Shown here: piece by piece, positions 44,827 through 53,672 of the stretch
Position numbering within the stretch: the stretch's first letter is position 1
Layout of the letters: every line of letters begins with the position of its first letter
Assembly: GCF_036084755.1 (NCBI RefSeq)
Contig: NZ_CP107968.1
Span: forward strand, 6,038,501-6,102,500
Origin: Streptomyces sp. NBC_00370
Lineage (GTDB): Bacteria; Actinomycetota; Actinomycetes; Streptomycetales; Streptomycetaceae
Direction of reading: 5' to 3'
Length of the DNA stretch: 64,000 nucleotides
Position numbers and translations under genes: made by a program
Notes under the pieces: generated by a model
The model's database searches: none
Told to the model about the DNA's origin: nothing
The model's input: only the letters and a program-made list of their open reading frames with translations

Positions 44827-44855
44827 CAGCGGTTCCCCCACGGAGCGGAGGCCCG

Positions 44856-45830
44856 ATGCGCGTCACGATCGCCGATGTCGCCCGCGAGGCCGGCGTCAGC
44901 AAGACCACCGTCTCCCGGGTCGTCAACACCAAGGGCGAGGTGGGCGGTCCGACCGCCGCCCGGGTCCGCGCCGTGATCGCGCAGCTCGGCTATGTGCCCA
45001 GCTCAGGTGCTGTCGGACTGGCACGGGGGAGCAGCCGGACGATCGGCATGCTGGTCCCTTCGCTGACCTGGCCGTGGATCGGCGAAGTGCTCCAGGGCGT
45101 GGTCGACACCGTCGAGGCCGCCGGCTACGGCCTGCTGCTGTTCACCTGCAACCGCGGCGCCGAGTCCGTCGACCGCTTCACCAGCCAGGTGTCGGCCCGC
45201 GCCTTCGACGGCCTTCTAGTAGTCGAACCCGACAACACCCTCGACACCATCGCCGCGATGCACCGCAAGGGACTGCCGGTCGTCCTGATCGACGACCGCG
45301 GCCAGCACCCGGACTTCCCCTCCGTGGTGACCACCAACTACGAGGGCGGCGCGTCGGCCGCGCGCCATCTGCGCGCGACCGGGCGCACCAGGCCGCTGGT
45401 CGTCACGGGCCCCACGCACTTCCCCTGCGTACGGGACCGGCTCCGCGGCTTCCACGAGATCCTGCCGGGGCACCAGGTGGCCGTGGGGGACTTCACCGAG
45501 CTGTCGGGACGGCTCGCCGTGGAGAAACTCCTCGCGGAGGGCGCCGAGTTCGACTCCGTCTTCGCGCACAACGACGTCAGCGCCTCCGGCGCGCTGCGCG
45601 CCCTGCGGGCCGCCGGACGCACCGTCCCCGGCGACATCGCCGTGGTCGGCTTCGACGACATCGCGATGGCCCAGCACACCGATCCGCCGCTCACCACGGT
45701 CCGCCAGCCGGTCCACCGGATGGGTGAGACGGCCGCGCGGATGCTGCTCGCCCATCTGGGCGGGGCGCGGGCACCGGAGGAGCCTGTCGTCCTGGCCACC
45801 GAACTCGTCGTACGCCAGTCGGCCCCTTGA
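44856..45830 (+). CDS. LacI-family repressor of glucan genes
   Basis: 324-aa LacI/GalR-type repressor. The DNA-binding part is VTIADVAREAGVSKTTVSRVVN (residues 3-24) with the hinge helix PSSGAVGLARGSSRTIGMLVP. The periplasmic-binding-like core has DGLLVVEPDN, VVLIDDRG, DSVFAHNDVSASGALRALRAAGRTVPGDIAVVGFDDIAMAQHTDPPLTTVRQPVHRMGETAARMLLAHL, which are typical. ATG 44856 has GGAG just upstream. The gene is divergent from GH30 and immediately before GH3, so I infer it responds to a glucan oligosaccharide and controls both. Confidence 0.9.
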   Translation: MRVTIADVAREAGVSKTTVSRVVNTKGEVGGPTAARVRAVIAQLGYVPSSGAVGLARGSSRTIGMLVPSLTWPWIGEVLQGVVDTVEAAGYGLLLFTCNRGAESVDRFTSQVSARAFDGLLVVEPDNTLDTIAAMHRKGLPVVLIDDRGQHPDFPSVVTTNYEGGASAARHLRATGRTRPLVVTGPTHFPCVRDRLRGFHEILPGHQVAVGDFTELSGRLAVEKLLAEGAEFDSVFAHNDVSASGALRALRAAGRTVPGDIAVVGFDDIAMAQHTDPPLTTVRQPVHRMGETAARMLLAHLGGARAPEEPVVLATELVVRQSAP

Positions 45831-45883
45831 GCCCCGCCCCGGGAGGGGCCGAGAAGAAACAACGACATATCAGAGGAGCCGCA

Positions 45884-48800
45884 ATGCTACGCAAACGTGT
45901 CAGACCCGGCAGAACGGCGGCGCTGGTCGCAGCGGCCGTCATCGCCGGGCTGCTGCCGCTCGCCGGCGCGGGGACGAGCGCCGCCGCCGGTGCGGCGGCG
46001 GCAGCCGACCCGGCGCCGGTGGCCGTCGACAACTACGAGGGCGAGGTGCCCTTCGCTTCGCCGCCCGCCGACGGCCTGTTCACCTGGGGCGGCGACGCCG
46101 ACGACCCGCCCACCCTGAAGTTCGCCGAGCGCGCCGACGCGCCGCAGGGCGCCAAGGCGCTCGAAGGCAGCTACGACATCAGCGGATACGGCGGCTTCAG
46201 CCACGACTTCGCGTACGACCGGCCAGCCCAGGACTGGTCGGCGCACGGCGGCGTCCGCTTCTGGTGGTACGGCCAGAATCCGGTGGAACTGCCGCAGGGC
46301 CAGGGCAAGAAGATCAGCTTCGAGCTCAAGGACGGCGGCGCCAACGGCGAGGCGTCCGAGCTGTGGACGACGTCCTTCACCGACGACTGGGCCGGCTGGC
46401 ACCAGGTGGAGATCCCCTTCTCCGCCTTCCGGTACCGCACCGACTACCAGCCGGTCGGCGGCATCGACCATGTGCTCGGACTGACCGAGATGTGGGGGTA
46501 CGCCTTCACCCTGCCCGTCGGCGGTCCTGGCACGTTCGCCGTCGACGGCATGGAGCTGTACGGCAAGCCCGACGCGACCCTGAACGCGTCCGTCTCCACC
46601 GACGCGGCGGTCTACCCGGTCGCCGAGGGCGGCACGGCCGACGTGAAGATCTCCCTCGCGACGACCGGCGCCGTGCCGGCCACCGAGCCCGTCACCGTCG
46701 ACTACACCACCGAGGGCGGCACCGCCGAGGCGGGCAAGGACTACACCCCGGTCTCCGGCACCGTCACCTTCCCGGCCGGCGCGGCCTCGGGCAGCTCGCA
46801 GACCGTGCGGGTCGCGACGGTCAAGGACAAGACGGCCGAGAGCGCCGAGACCGTACCGCTCAAGCTCACCGTCACCGGCGCCAAGGCGCCGCTCGAACAG
46901 CCGCAGGTCGTCATCGACGCCCACGGGCTGCCGTACCTCGACGCGAAGCTGCCCGTGAAGAAGCGCGTCGCCGACCTCGTGTCGCGGCTCTCGCTCGCCG
47001 AGAAGGCCGGTCAGATGACCCAGGCCGAGCGCAACGCGCTCACCTCGCAGGGCGACATCGCCGCCTACGACCTCGGCTCGCTGCTCTCCGGCGGCGGTTC
47101 GGTCCCGACGCCCAACACCCCTGAGGCGTGGGCCAAGATGGTCGACGGCTACCAGCTGCGCGCCCAGGCCACCCGCTTCCAGATCCCGCTGATCTACGGC
47201 GTGGACGCGGTGCACGGCCACAACAACGTGGTCGGCGCGACCCTGATGCCGCACAACATCGGCCTGGGAGCGACCCGCGACCCGGCGCTGGCCGAGAAGA
47301 CCGGCGCCGTGACGGCGAGCGAGGTGCGCGCCACCGGCATCCCGTGGGACTTCGCGCCGTGCCTGTGCGTGGGACGCGACGAACGCTGGGGCCGTACGTA
47401 CGAGACGTTCGGCGAGGACCCGGCGCTCGTCTCCTCCATGGAGACCGTCGTCAACGGCATGCAGGGCGACCCTTCGGGCAAGGACCTCGACCGCGACGAC
47501 AAGGTGCTGGCCACGGCCAAGCACTTCGTCGGTGACGGCGGCACCTCCTACGGCTCGTCCACCAGCGGTACGTACACGCTCGACCAGGGCGTCACGACCG
47601 TCACGCCCCAAGAGCTCCAGGACATCCACCTGGCGCCGTTCAAGGACGCCGTCAAGCGCGGTGTCGGAACGGTGATGCCGTCGTACTCCTCGCTGGACAT
47701 CACCGGCGACGGCAAGGGCGCGGTCAAGATGCACGCCCGCGGCGACATGATCAACGGTGAGCTGAAGGACAAGCTGGGCTTCGACGGCTTCGTCATCAGC
47801 GACTACGCGGCCATCGACCAGATCCCCGGTGACTACCCGAGCGACGTCCGTACGTCGGTCAACGCGGGCCTCGACATGATCATGGTGCCGACGGCGTACA
47901 AGGACTTCACCGCGACCCTCCAGGACGAGGTGACGGCGGGCCGGATCCCGGTCTCCCGGATCGACGACGCCGTCTCGCGCATCCTGACGCAGAAGTTCAA
48001 GCTCGGTCTCTTCGAGAAGCCCTACTCGGACACCTCGAACATCTCCAAGATCGGCTCGCCGGAACACCGCGCGGTGGCCCGCCAGGCCGCGGCCGAGTCG
48101 CAGGTGCTGCTGAAGAACGACGGCAAGGTCCTGCCGCTGAAGCCTTCGCAGAAGGTGTACGTGGCCGGCTCCAACGCCGACGACATCGGCAACCAGATGG
48201 GCGGCTGGTCCGTCACCTGGCAGGGCGCGTCGGGCAACACCACCACCGGCGGCACGACCATCCTCCAGGGCATGAAGAAGGCGGCGCCCGGCACCGACAT
48301 CAGCTACTCGAAGGACGCTTCGGCGCCGACGAGCGGCTACGACGTGGGTGTGGTCGTCGTCGGTGAGCAGCCGTACGCGGAAGGCGTCGGGGACGTCGGC
48401 AACGGGCACACGCTCGCGCTGTCGGCCGCCGACAGGAAGGCCGTCGACACGGTGTGCGCCGCGATGAAGTGCGCCGTGCTCGTGGTGGCCGGCCGGCCGC
48501 AGCTCATCGGTGACCAGCTCGGCGAGATCGACGCGCTGGTCGCCTCGTTCCTGCCGGGCACGGAGGGCGACGGCGTCGCCGACGTCCTCTACGGCAAGCG
48601 GGCCTTCACCGGCCAACTGCCGCTCACCTGGCCGAAGTCGGAGGCGCAGCTGCCGATCAACGTCGGCGACGCCTCGTACGACCCGCAGTTCCCGTACGGC
48701 TGGGGTCTGACGACGCTCAAGTCGCCTCCGGCGGGAGGGCAGTTGACGCTCGGCGCGATCGGCATCGCGGCGCAGGTGCTGGAGCGGCTGGGCCAGGGCT

Positions 48801-48976
48801 CGTCGGCCCAGGGCAAGGCGCTCGTCGGCCAGGCCCGGCTGCTGGTGCAGCAGAAGATCGGCTCGCACCTCACCCAGGCGTCGGCCAAGCCGTTCGCCGA
48901 CGCGGACCATCTGCTGCTGACCGGTGATCTGACCGGCGCCGTCGCCAAGCTGACGGCGGCCTACCGGGCCGCCTGA
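45884..48976 (+). CDS. Secreted multidomain GH3 beta-glucosidase
   Basis: 1030-aa secreted enzyme. The signal peptide covers about residues 1-40, rich in Ala. A carbohydrate-binding-like beta-sandwich (about 48-225; DFAYDRPAQDWSAHGGVRFWWYG, WHQVEIPFSAFRYRTDY) resembles CBM11/CIA30. A Calx-beta domain follows (about 235-340; VTVDYTTEGGTAEAGKDYTPVSGTVTFPAG). The GH3 N-domain begins near 350 (LSLAEKAGQMTQAERNAL), and its nucleophile is D640 in GFVISDYAAI. The GH3 C-domain and a 90-residue C-terminal extension follow. Carrying CBM plus Calx-beta before GH3 is uncommon. GAGGAG precedes ATG 45884, and the gap to lacI is 53 nt, so it may share the lacI transcript. Probable role: final hydrolysis of beta-glucan oligomers. 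Confidence 0.93.
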   Translation: MLRKRVRPGRTAALVAAAVIAGLLPLAGAGTSAAAGAAAAADPAPVAVDNYEGEVPFASPPADGLFTWGGDADDPPTLKFAERADAPQGAKALEGSYDISGYGGFSHDFAYDRPAQDWSAHGGVRFWWYGQNPVELPQGQGKKISFELKDGGANGEASELWTTSFTDDWAGWHQVEIPFSAFRYRTDYQPVGGIDHVLGLTEMWGYAFTLPVGGPGTFAVDGMELYGKPDATLNASVSTDAAVYPVAEGGTADVKISLATTGAVPATEPVTVDYTTEGGTAEAGKDYTPVSGTVTFPAGAASGSSQTVRVATVKDKTAESAETVPLKLTVTGAKAPLEQPQVVIDAHGLPYLDAKLPVKKRVADLVSRLSLAEKAGQMTQAERNALTSQGDIAAYDLGSLLSGGGSVPTPNTPEAWAKMVDGYQLRAQATRFQIPLIYGVDAVHGHNNVVGATLMPHNIGLGATRDPALAEKTGAVTASEVRATGIPWDFAPCLCVGRDERWGRTYETFGEDPALVSSMETVVNGMQGDPSGKDLDRDDKVLATAKHFVGDGGTSYGSSTSGTYTLDQGVTTVTPQELQDIHLAPFKDAVKRGVGTVMPSYSSLDITGDGKGAVKMHARGDMINGELKDKLGFDGFVISDYAAIDQIPGDYPSDVRTSVNAGLDMIMVPTAYKDFTATLQDEVTAGRIPVSRIDDAVSRILTQKFKLGLFEKPYSDTSNISKIGSPEHRAVARQAAAESQVLLKNDGKVLPLKPSQKVYVAGSNADDIGNQMGGWSVTWQGASGNTTTGGTTILQGMKKAAPGTDISYSKDASAPTSGYDVGVVVVGEQPYAEGVGDVGNGHTLALSAADRKAVDTVCAAMKCAVLVVAGRPQLIGDQLGEIDALVASFLPGTEGDGVADVLYGKRAFTGQLPLTWPKSEAQLPINVGDASYDPQFPYGWGLTTLKSPPAGGQLTLGAIGIAAQVLERLGQGSSAQGKALVGQARLLVQQKIGSHLTQASAKPFADADHLLLTGDLTGAVAKLTAAYRAA

Positions 48977-48996
48977 CCAGCTACGCGGACCCCCAT

Positions 48997-49043
48997 GGGT
49001 GATGCCCCCGGACATCTGTCAGGTCCGGGGGCATCACCCTTTT
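48997..49043. terminator. Strong terminator between GH3 and yceI
   Basis: GGGTGATGCCCCCGGAC (48997-49013) and its complement (49023-49039) form a perfect 17-bp stem with a 9-nt loop, followed by TTTT. It serves convergent genes. Confidence 0.92.
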
Positions 49044-49054
49044 CAGCGGCGGTC

Positions 49055-49684
49055 TCAGGCGGCCTCGGGGGCCTTCTTGATCGCGGAGATGTCGAAGGTG
49101 AGCTTGAGCTTGTCACCGACCAGCACGCCACCGGTCTCCAGGGCGGCGTTGTAGGTCAGGCCCCAGTCGGAGCGCAGCATCTCGGCGGTGCCCTCGAAGC
49201 CGACGCGCTGGTTGCCGAACGGGTCGGTGGCCGAGCCGTTGAACTCCAGGTCGATGGTGAGCGGCTTGGTGACGTCCTTGATGGTCAGGTCACCGGAGAT
49301 GCGGTACGAGTCACCGCCGCGCTCCTCGGCCGAGGTCGAGCGGAAGGTCATCTTCGGGAACTGCTCGGCGTCGAAGAAGTCGGCGCTGCGCAGGTGACCG
49401 TCACGGTCCGGGGCGCCGGTGTCGATGCTGGCCATGGAGACGTCGATGGCGGCCGTGGAGTTCTCCGGGTGCTCGCCGTCCAGGGTGAGGGTGCCCTCGT
49501 GCTCCTGGAACGCGCCGCGGACGTTGGTGACCATCGCGTGCCGCACGGTGAAGCCGATGCTGGTGTGCGCGGGGTCGATGACGTATTCGCCGGAGAGCGC
49601 GGCGAGCGCCGGGTCCACGGCCGAAGTGGTGGCGGTGTCGCCGGTGGTCTGCGCCTCGTCGTTCTTGCGGCTGAAGATGGTCAT
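49055..49684 (-). CDS. YceI-family protein
   Basis: 209-aa YceI/lipocalin-like beta-barrel protein that binds long isoprenoid or lipid molecules. Family motifs: GEYVIDPAHTSIGFTVRHAMVTNVRGAFQEHEGTLTLD, the DxRDGHLRSADFFDAEQFPKMTFRS segment, GDLTIKDVTKPLTIDLEFNG, and RVGFEGTAEMLRSDWGLTYN. A 30-residue polar N-terminal extension precedes the barrel and has no signal peptide, so this member is cytoplasmic. ATG 49684 has the strong AGGAGGA ribosome site. YceI proteins often answer stress. The gene is not obviously linked to its hydrolase neighbours. Confidence 0.93.
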   Translation of the reverse strand: MTIFSRKNDEAQTTGDTATTSAVDPALAALSGEYVIDPAHTSIGFTVRHAMVTNVRGAFQEHEGTLTLDGEHPENSTAAIDVSMASIDTGAPDRDGHLRSADFFDAEQFPKMTFRSTSAEERGGDSYRISGDLTIKDVTKPLTIDLEFNGSATDPFGNQRVGFEGTAEMLRSDWGLTYNAALETGGVLVGDKLKLTFDISAIKKAPEAA

Positions 49685-49904
49685 GGTTCCTCCTGGGGAA
49701 AAGCGGACGGCAAACGTGGAACTTGTCAGATGTGGCGGAGCCCACAGTAGACCCGCGTCGTTCAATCTTCAACAATGACCACCCTTCGAGTGATTCCCGG
49801 GATGCACGCCCTCTGGTGACCCGTAGGGAAATCCGGCACGATCTCCTTGCGCCACCTCCGCCCCCCACGCAGCCCCCACGGCCTCAGCAGGAGGACATCC
49901 CCCC

Positions 49905-50414
49905 ATGAAGATCCGCTCTGCCCTCGTCGCGCTCGCGCTGGTCCTCGGTGCGCTCTTCGCACCCGGCTTCGGCGTCCTCAGTTCGGCGGGCGACGCCCAG
50001 GCAGCCACCAAGCTCACCCACGCCCAGGCCACGTCCCGGTTCAGCTCGTCCGGGATCACCTGGTCCTCGTCGGGCGGCTGCTCGGACCGGAACAACCCCA
50101 CCTGCACCTCCTTCGACCAGCTCAACCTCGCCACCGCGCAGGGAGCACAGACGCTCAAGAGCGCCACCGGCTGCGCCCTCAACATCACGGGCGGCACCGA
50201 GACCGGTCACGCGAGCGGTACGTACTCGCACGCGAACGGCTACAAGCTCGACTTCGGCAAGACCACCTGTCTCACCAACTACATCAAGGGTGCCTTCACC
50301 TACATAGGACTGCGCGGTGACGGCTACCCGCAGTGGCAGGCCGCGTCGGGCAACGTCTACGCGGACGAGGGCAGCCACTGGGACGCGACGTTCTACAACT
50401 GCGGCGGCTGCTGA
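49905..50414 (+). CDS. Small secreted cysteine-rich protein with M15-peptidase-like metal motifs
   Basis: 169-aa secreted protein. The signal peptide ends near residue 33 (GDAQA-ATKLT). The mature part has six Cys (C59, C67, C90, C122, C166, C169), enough for three disulfides. H102 precedes the run SHANGYKLD, with H109 and D116 in HxxGxxxD spacing, and DEGSHWD gives E155 and H158 in an ExxH pattern. In zinc D-Ala-D-Ala carboxypeptidases of family M15 (VanX, hedgehog-like fold) these are the metal ligands and base. It may be a minimal M15-like peptidase or a catalytically dead binding domain. I recall related secreted proteins in Streptomyces but no function. CAGGAGGAC lies about 8 nt before ATG 49905. 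Confidence 0.75.
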   Translation: MKIRSALVALALVLGALFAPGFGVLSSAGDAQAATKLTHAQATSRFSSSGITWSSSGGCSDRNNPTCTSFDQLNLATAQGAQTLKSATGCALNITGGTETGHASGTYSHANGYKLDFGKTTCLTNYIKGAFTYIGLRGDGYPQWQAASGNVYADEGSHWDATFYNCGGC

Positions 50415-50430
50415 CACCGCCGTACGGCAC

Positions 50431-50462
50431 AGGCCCCCGGCACCGCACGGTGCCGGGGGCCT
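50431..50462. terminator. Bidirectional terminator before GH64 gene
   Basis: AGGCCCCCGGCACC (50431-50444) and GGTGCCGGGGGCCT (50449-50462) form a perfect 14-bp stem with a GCAC loop between convergent genes. Confidence 0.88.
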
Positions 50463-50477
50463 GCGTCGTCGTCGAGG

Positions 50478-51680
50478 TCAGGAGCCGACCGAGACGGTCC
50501 AGCGCTTCGGGTTGCCGTCGAAGGCCGCGCCCGAGACGTCGGGCTGGCCGTCCGGCTGCACGTCGTCGTACGGGAACGCGTAGCCGATCGGCGTGTTCGC
50601 GTGCAGCACCCGGGCCCAGTGGTTGGTGACCGGGTCCTGGTAGTAGTCGGCGGCCGTCGCGCCGTTCGGCTGGTCCGGGTGGGTCAGCAGGGTGGAGCGG
50701 TTGAAGGCGGCGGCGAGCCGGGCGAGCAGCCCCTTCTTGTCGTCCGAGTCGGCCGGGTTGTTGGCGAACGGACCGCTGTTGCAGGTGAAGATGTCCATCG
50801 ACGTCGGCTTGGCGAAGGTGTGGCCGCCGTTGAAGGTGAGCGTGTCGCCGCTGACCCGGCCGGTGAAGACACCGCGCCCGCCCTGCAGGTCGATCGTCAG
50901 GTCCTCGGCCGCGTACTTCTGCCACACCTGGTCGACGTAGCTGTCGAAGACGTTGGTGAAGGGCGCGTCACCCGCCAGGTTCTGCGGCGAGATCACCCGC
51001 AGCACACCGCCGTCGGGCCCGCGCAGGACCAGCTTGTCCCACGGGTGCCCGTCGGCCGCCGCCTGGGCGGTCAGCCCGTCGGCGATCTTGTCCAGGGCGC
51101 CCGCGGGCAGCGGGGCGACGGTGTGGGTGGCGTCGCCGTCCAGCGTGATGCCGATGGGCAGGGCTGTCGCGAGGTCGACGTAGCTGATGTTCGAGTACAA
51201 CTGGTCCGCGTTGAAGGTGAATTCGCAGAAGGACCAGGTGCGGCCGTAGTTCGGGTCCGACTCCGTGGCGAAGGCCGGCTCCACCAGCGCGGGGCCGGGG
51301 TTGAGGAAGAAGTCCAGCTTGTCGTCGCGTACGAAGTAGACACGCGCGCCGTAGAGCTGGGGGAGCGTCAGCACGACGGGCGCGCTGCCCGCCGCGCCCA
51401 GCGGGATCGCGCAGTCGACCGGCAGCGGGGTCTGCGGCGCGCCGGGGGAGTCGGGGCGGTAGACGTCGCCGTCCGGCTTCAGCAGCGTCCAGCCGCCGGT
51501 GGCGCCGTCGTGCCCGGTGACGTACGCGTGCACCGTGCCGGGCAGCGATTTGTTCTGGAGTGCCAGCTCGCAGGTGTCGGCGGCCGAGGCGTGCGGGCTG
51601 AGCGCGCTGCCCCAGACGGGATAGGTGACGGCCGTGGCGGCTGCTGCCGCGCCGGACAGGAAGAGTCGACGGGATATCAC
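50478..51680 (-). CDS. GH64 beta-1,3-glucanase (laminaripentaose-producing type)
   Basis: 400-aa secreted beta-1,3-glucanase. The twin-arginine start SRRLFLSGAAAAATAV (residues 3-18) and an Ala-x-Ala site near 33 point to Tat export. The GH64 crescent fold has the pair of acidic catalytic residues E153 (FCEFTFN) and D169 (NISYVDL), whose 16-residue spacing equals that known for the S. matensis enzyme (E154, D170). VYFVRDDKLDFFLNPG, LTFNGGHTFAKPTSMDIFTCNSGPF and a Trp-containing C-terminus are also family-like. GTG 51680 has AGGAGAA upstream. It attacks curdlan, laminarin or fungal walls. A GAGAGCGCTCTC palindrome 124 bp upstream suggests LacI-type control. Confidence 0.92.
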   Translation of the reverse strand: MISRRLFLSGAAAAATAVTYPVWGSALSPHASAADTCELALQNKSLPGTVHAYVTGHDGATGGWTLLKPDGDVYRPDSPGAPQTPLPVDCAIPLGAAGSAPVVLTLPQLYGARVYFVRDDKLDFFLNPGPALVEPAFATESDPNYGRTWSFCEFTFNADQLYSNISYVDLATALPIGITLDGDATHTVAPLPAGALDKIADGLTAQAAADGHPWDKLVLRGPDGGVLRVISPQNLAGDAPFTNVFDSYVDQVWQKYAAEDLTIDLQGGRGVFTGRVSGDTLTFNGGHTFAKPTSMDIFTCNSGPFANNPADSDDKKGLLARLAAAFNRSTLLTHPDQPNGATAADYYQDPVTNHWARVLHANTPIGYAFPYDDVQPDGQPDVSGAAFDGNPKRWTVSVGS

Positions 51681-51803
51681 GAATGTTCTCCTGAACTGTC
51701 CTGAACTGTGGGGGGTACGCGGCGGCTTACGGCGTGTGGGGGCCGGGCCGCGCGTTCCGGAAGACTCTCATGTGGTGGGATGGACACGTCAAGAGTTCCT
51801 GCT

Positions 51804-51815
51804 GAGAGCGCTCTC
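51804..51815. promoter_or_regulatory. LacI-type operator upstream of GH64
   Basis: GAGAGCGCTCTC is a perfect 12-bp palindrome, similar to the Streptomyces CebR box (GGAGCGCTCC core). It lies 124 bp before the GH64 start. In the 345-bp gap 51681-52025, this and the accB -10 at 52014 are the only elements I can defend. Confidence 0.65.
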
Positions 51816-52013
51816 GAACGGACCGGACGCGCGGGACCGACGCGGCGGGGTCAGGGAGCCGTCCTGCGGCCGGAATCTAGGGAAACCCTACAAGCGGCTG
51901 TGCTAGTCGACTGTTCGGTCACCCCCGTCCTGCCCCGGTTCTGTCAGGCTCTACCAGGAATACGGCCAGGAGACTGTGTGGAGTCGACGGCGCTTTTTAC
52001 CGCGTGGTGTTCG

Positions 52014-52019
52014 TAGGGT
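52014..52019 (+). promoter_or_regulatory. Putative -10 box for a leaderless accB transcript
   Basis: TAGGGT (52014-52019) ends 6 nt before ATG 52026. With usual spacing, transcription would begin at the A of the start codon. No ribosome site is seen. Confidence 0.5.
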
Positions 52020-52025
52020 TGGTAC

Positions 52026-53609
52026 ATGACCGTAGTGGACCAGACGCCGAGCGAGCCCGCCGATACCAGAGGGCGGGTCGCCGAGTTGCACGCCCTGCGC
52101 GAGCAGGCCCGCAGAGGGCCCAGCGACCGGGCGACGGAAGCGCAGCATGCCAAGGGCAAGCTGACCGCGCGCGAGCGCATCGCGCTCCTGCTGGACGAGG
52201 GATCATTCAGCGAGGTCGAGCAGTTGCGCCGGCACCGCGCGACCGGGTTCGGTCTTGAGGCGAAGAAGCCGTACACCGACGGTGTGATCACCGGCTGGGG
52301 CACGGTCGAGGGCCGGACGGTCTTCGTGTACGCCCACGACTTCCGGATCTTCGGCGGCGCGCTCGGCGAGGCGCACGCGACGAAGATCCACAAGATCATG
52401 GACATGGCCATCTCGGCCGGTGCCCCGCTGGTCTCCCTGAACGACGGCGCGGGCGCCCGTATCCAGGAGGGCGTGTCCGCGCTCGCCGGGTACGGCGGCA
52501 TCTTCCAGCGCAACACGCGCGCCTCGGGTGTCATCCCGCAGATCAGCGTGATGCTCGGCCCGTGCGCGGGCGGCGCCGCCTACAGCCCGGCGCTGACCGA
52601 CTTCGTCTTCATGGTCCGCGACACCTCGCAGATGTTCATCACAGGCCCGGACGTGGTCAAGGCCGTCACCGGTGAGGAGATCACCCAGAACGGCCTCGGC
52701 GGCGCCGACGTGCACGCCGAGACCTCCGGCGTCGCGCACTTCGCGTACGACGACGAGGAGACCTGCATCGGCGAGGTGCGCTACCTCCTGTCGATGCTCC
52801 CGCAGAACAACCGGGAGAACCCGCCGTCCGTCGAGTCCGACGACCCGGCCGACCGGCGCTCCGACGTCCTGCTCGACCTGGTGCCCGCCGACGGCAACCG
52901 CCCGTACGACATGCACAAGGTCATCGAGGAGCTGGTCGACGAGGGCGACTTCCTGGAGATCCACGAGCGCTGGGCGCGCAACATCATCTGCGCCCTGGCC
53001 AGGATCGACGGACAGGTGGTCGGCATCGTCGCCAACCAGCCGCAGTCGCTCGCCGGAGTCCTGGACATCGAGGCGTCGGAGAAAGCGGCGCGCTTTGTCC
53101 AGATGTGCGACGCTTTCAATATCCCGATCGTCACGCTGCTGGACGTGCCCGGCTTCCTGCCGGGCGTCGACCAGGAGCACGGCGGAATCATCCGGCACGG
53201 CGCGAAGTTGCTCTACGCGTACTGCAACGCCACGGTGCCCAGGATCTCGCTGATCCTGCGCAAGGCCTACGGAGGTGCGTACATCGTGATGGACTCCCAG
53301 TCCATCGGGGCGGATCTCACCTACGCCTGGCCGACCAACGAGATCGCGGTGATGGGCGCCGAAGGTGCCGCCAACGTCATCTTCCGCAAGCAGATCGCCG
53401 AGGCCGAGGACCCCGAAGCCATGCGTGCCCGCATGGTCAAGGAGTACAAGGCCGAGCTGATGCACCCGTACTACGCGGCCGAGCGGGGCCTTGTCGACGA
53501 CGTCATCGACCCCGCGGAGACCCGGCAGGTACTCGGGAGCGCGCTCGCGATGCTCCGCACCAAGCACGCGGACCTGCCGTCCCGCAAGCACGGCAACCCT
53601 CCGCAGTAA
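52026..53609 (+). CDS. accB: Acyl-CoA carboxylase carboxyltransferase (beta) subunit
   Basis: 527-aa carboxyltransferase that moves CO2 from biotin to acetyl- or propionyl-CoA, giving malonyl- or methylmalonyl-CoA for fatty-acid and polyketide synthesis. Both crotonase-like halves are present. The N-half has KLTARERIALLLDEGSFSEVEQL and the oxyanion glycines in GPCAGGAAYSPALTDF. The C-half has VGIVANQPQSLAGVLDIEASEKAARF and KAYGGAYIVMDSQSIGADLTYAWPTNEIAVMG. An adjacent epsilon gene fits S. coelicolor accB-accE (SCO5535-5536, from memory). The choice of acetyl- or propionyl-CoA depends on one active-site residue (Asp/Cys) that I cannot place with certainty by eye. Confidence 0.93.
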   Translation: MTVVDQTPSEPADTRGRVAELHALREQARRGPSDRATEAQHAKGKLTARERIALLLDEGSFSEVEQLRRHRATGFGLEAKKPYTDGVITGWGTVEGRTVFVYAHDFRIFGGALGEAHATKIHKIMDMAISAGAPLVSLNDGAGARIQEGVSALAGYGGIFQRNTRASGVIPQISVMLGPCAGGAAYSPALTDFVFMVRDTSQMFITGPDVVKAVTGEEITQNGLGGADVHAETSGVAHFAYDDEETCIGEVRYLLSMLPQNNRENPPSVESDDPADRRSDVLLDLVPADGNRPYDMHKVIEELVDEGDFLEIHERWARNIICALARIDGQVVGIVANQPQSLAGVLDIEASEKAARFVQMCDAFNIPIVTLLDVPGFLPGVDQEHGGIIRHGAKLLYAYCNATVPRISLILRKAYGGAYIVMDSQSIGADLTYAWPTNEIAVMGAEGAANVIFRKQIAEAEDPEAMRARMVKEYKAELMHPYYAAERGLVDDVIDPAETRQVLGSALAMLRTKHADLPSRKHGNPPQ

Positions 53610-53672
53610 CCACCAGCGGCCGACATCCCCGCAGTAGAGACCCTCGCGGTAGAAGACGGAGACACGACCTCC

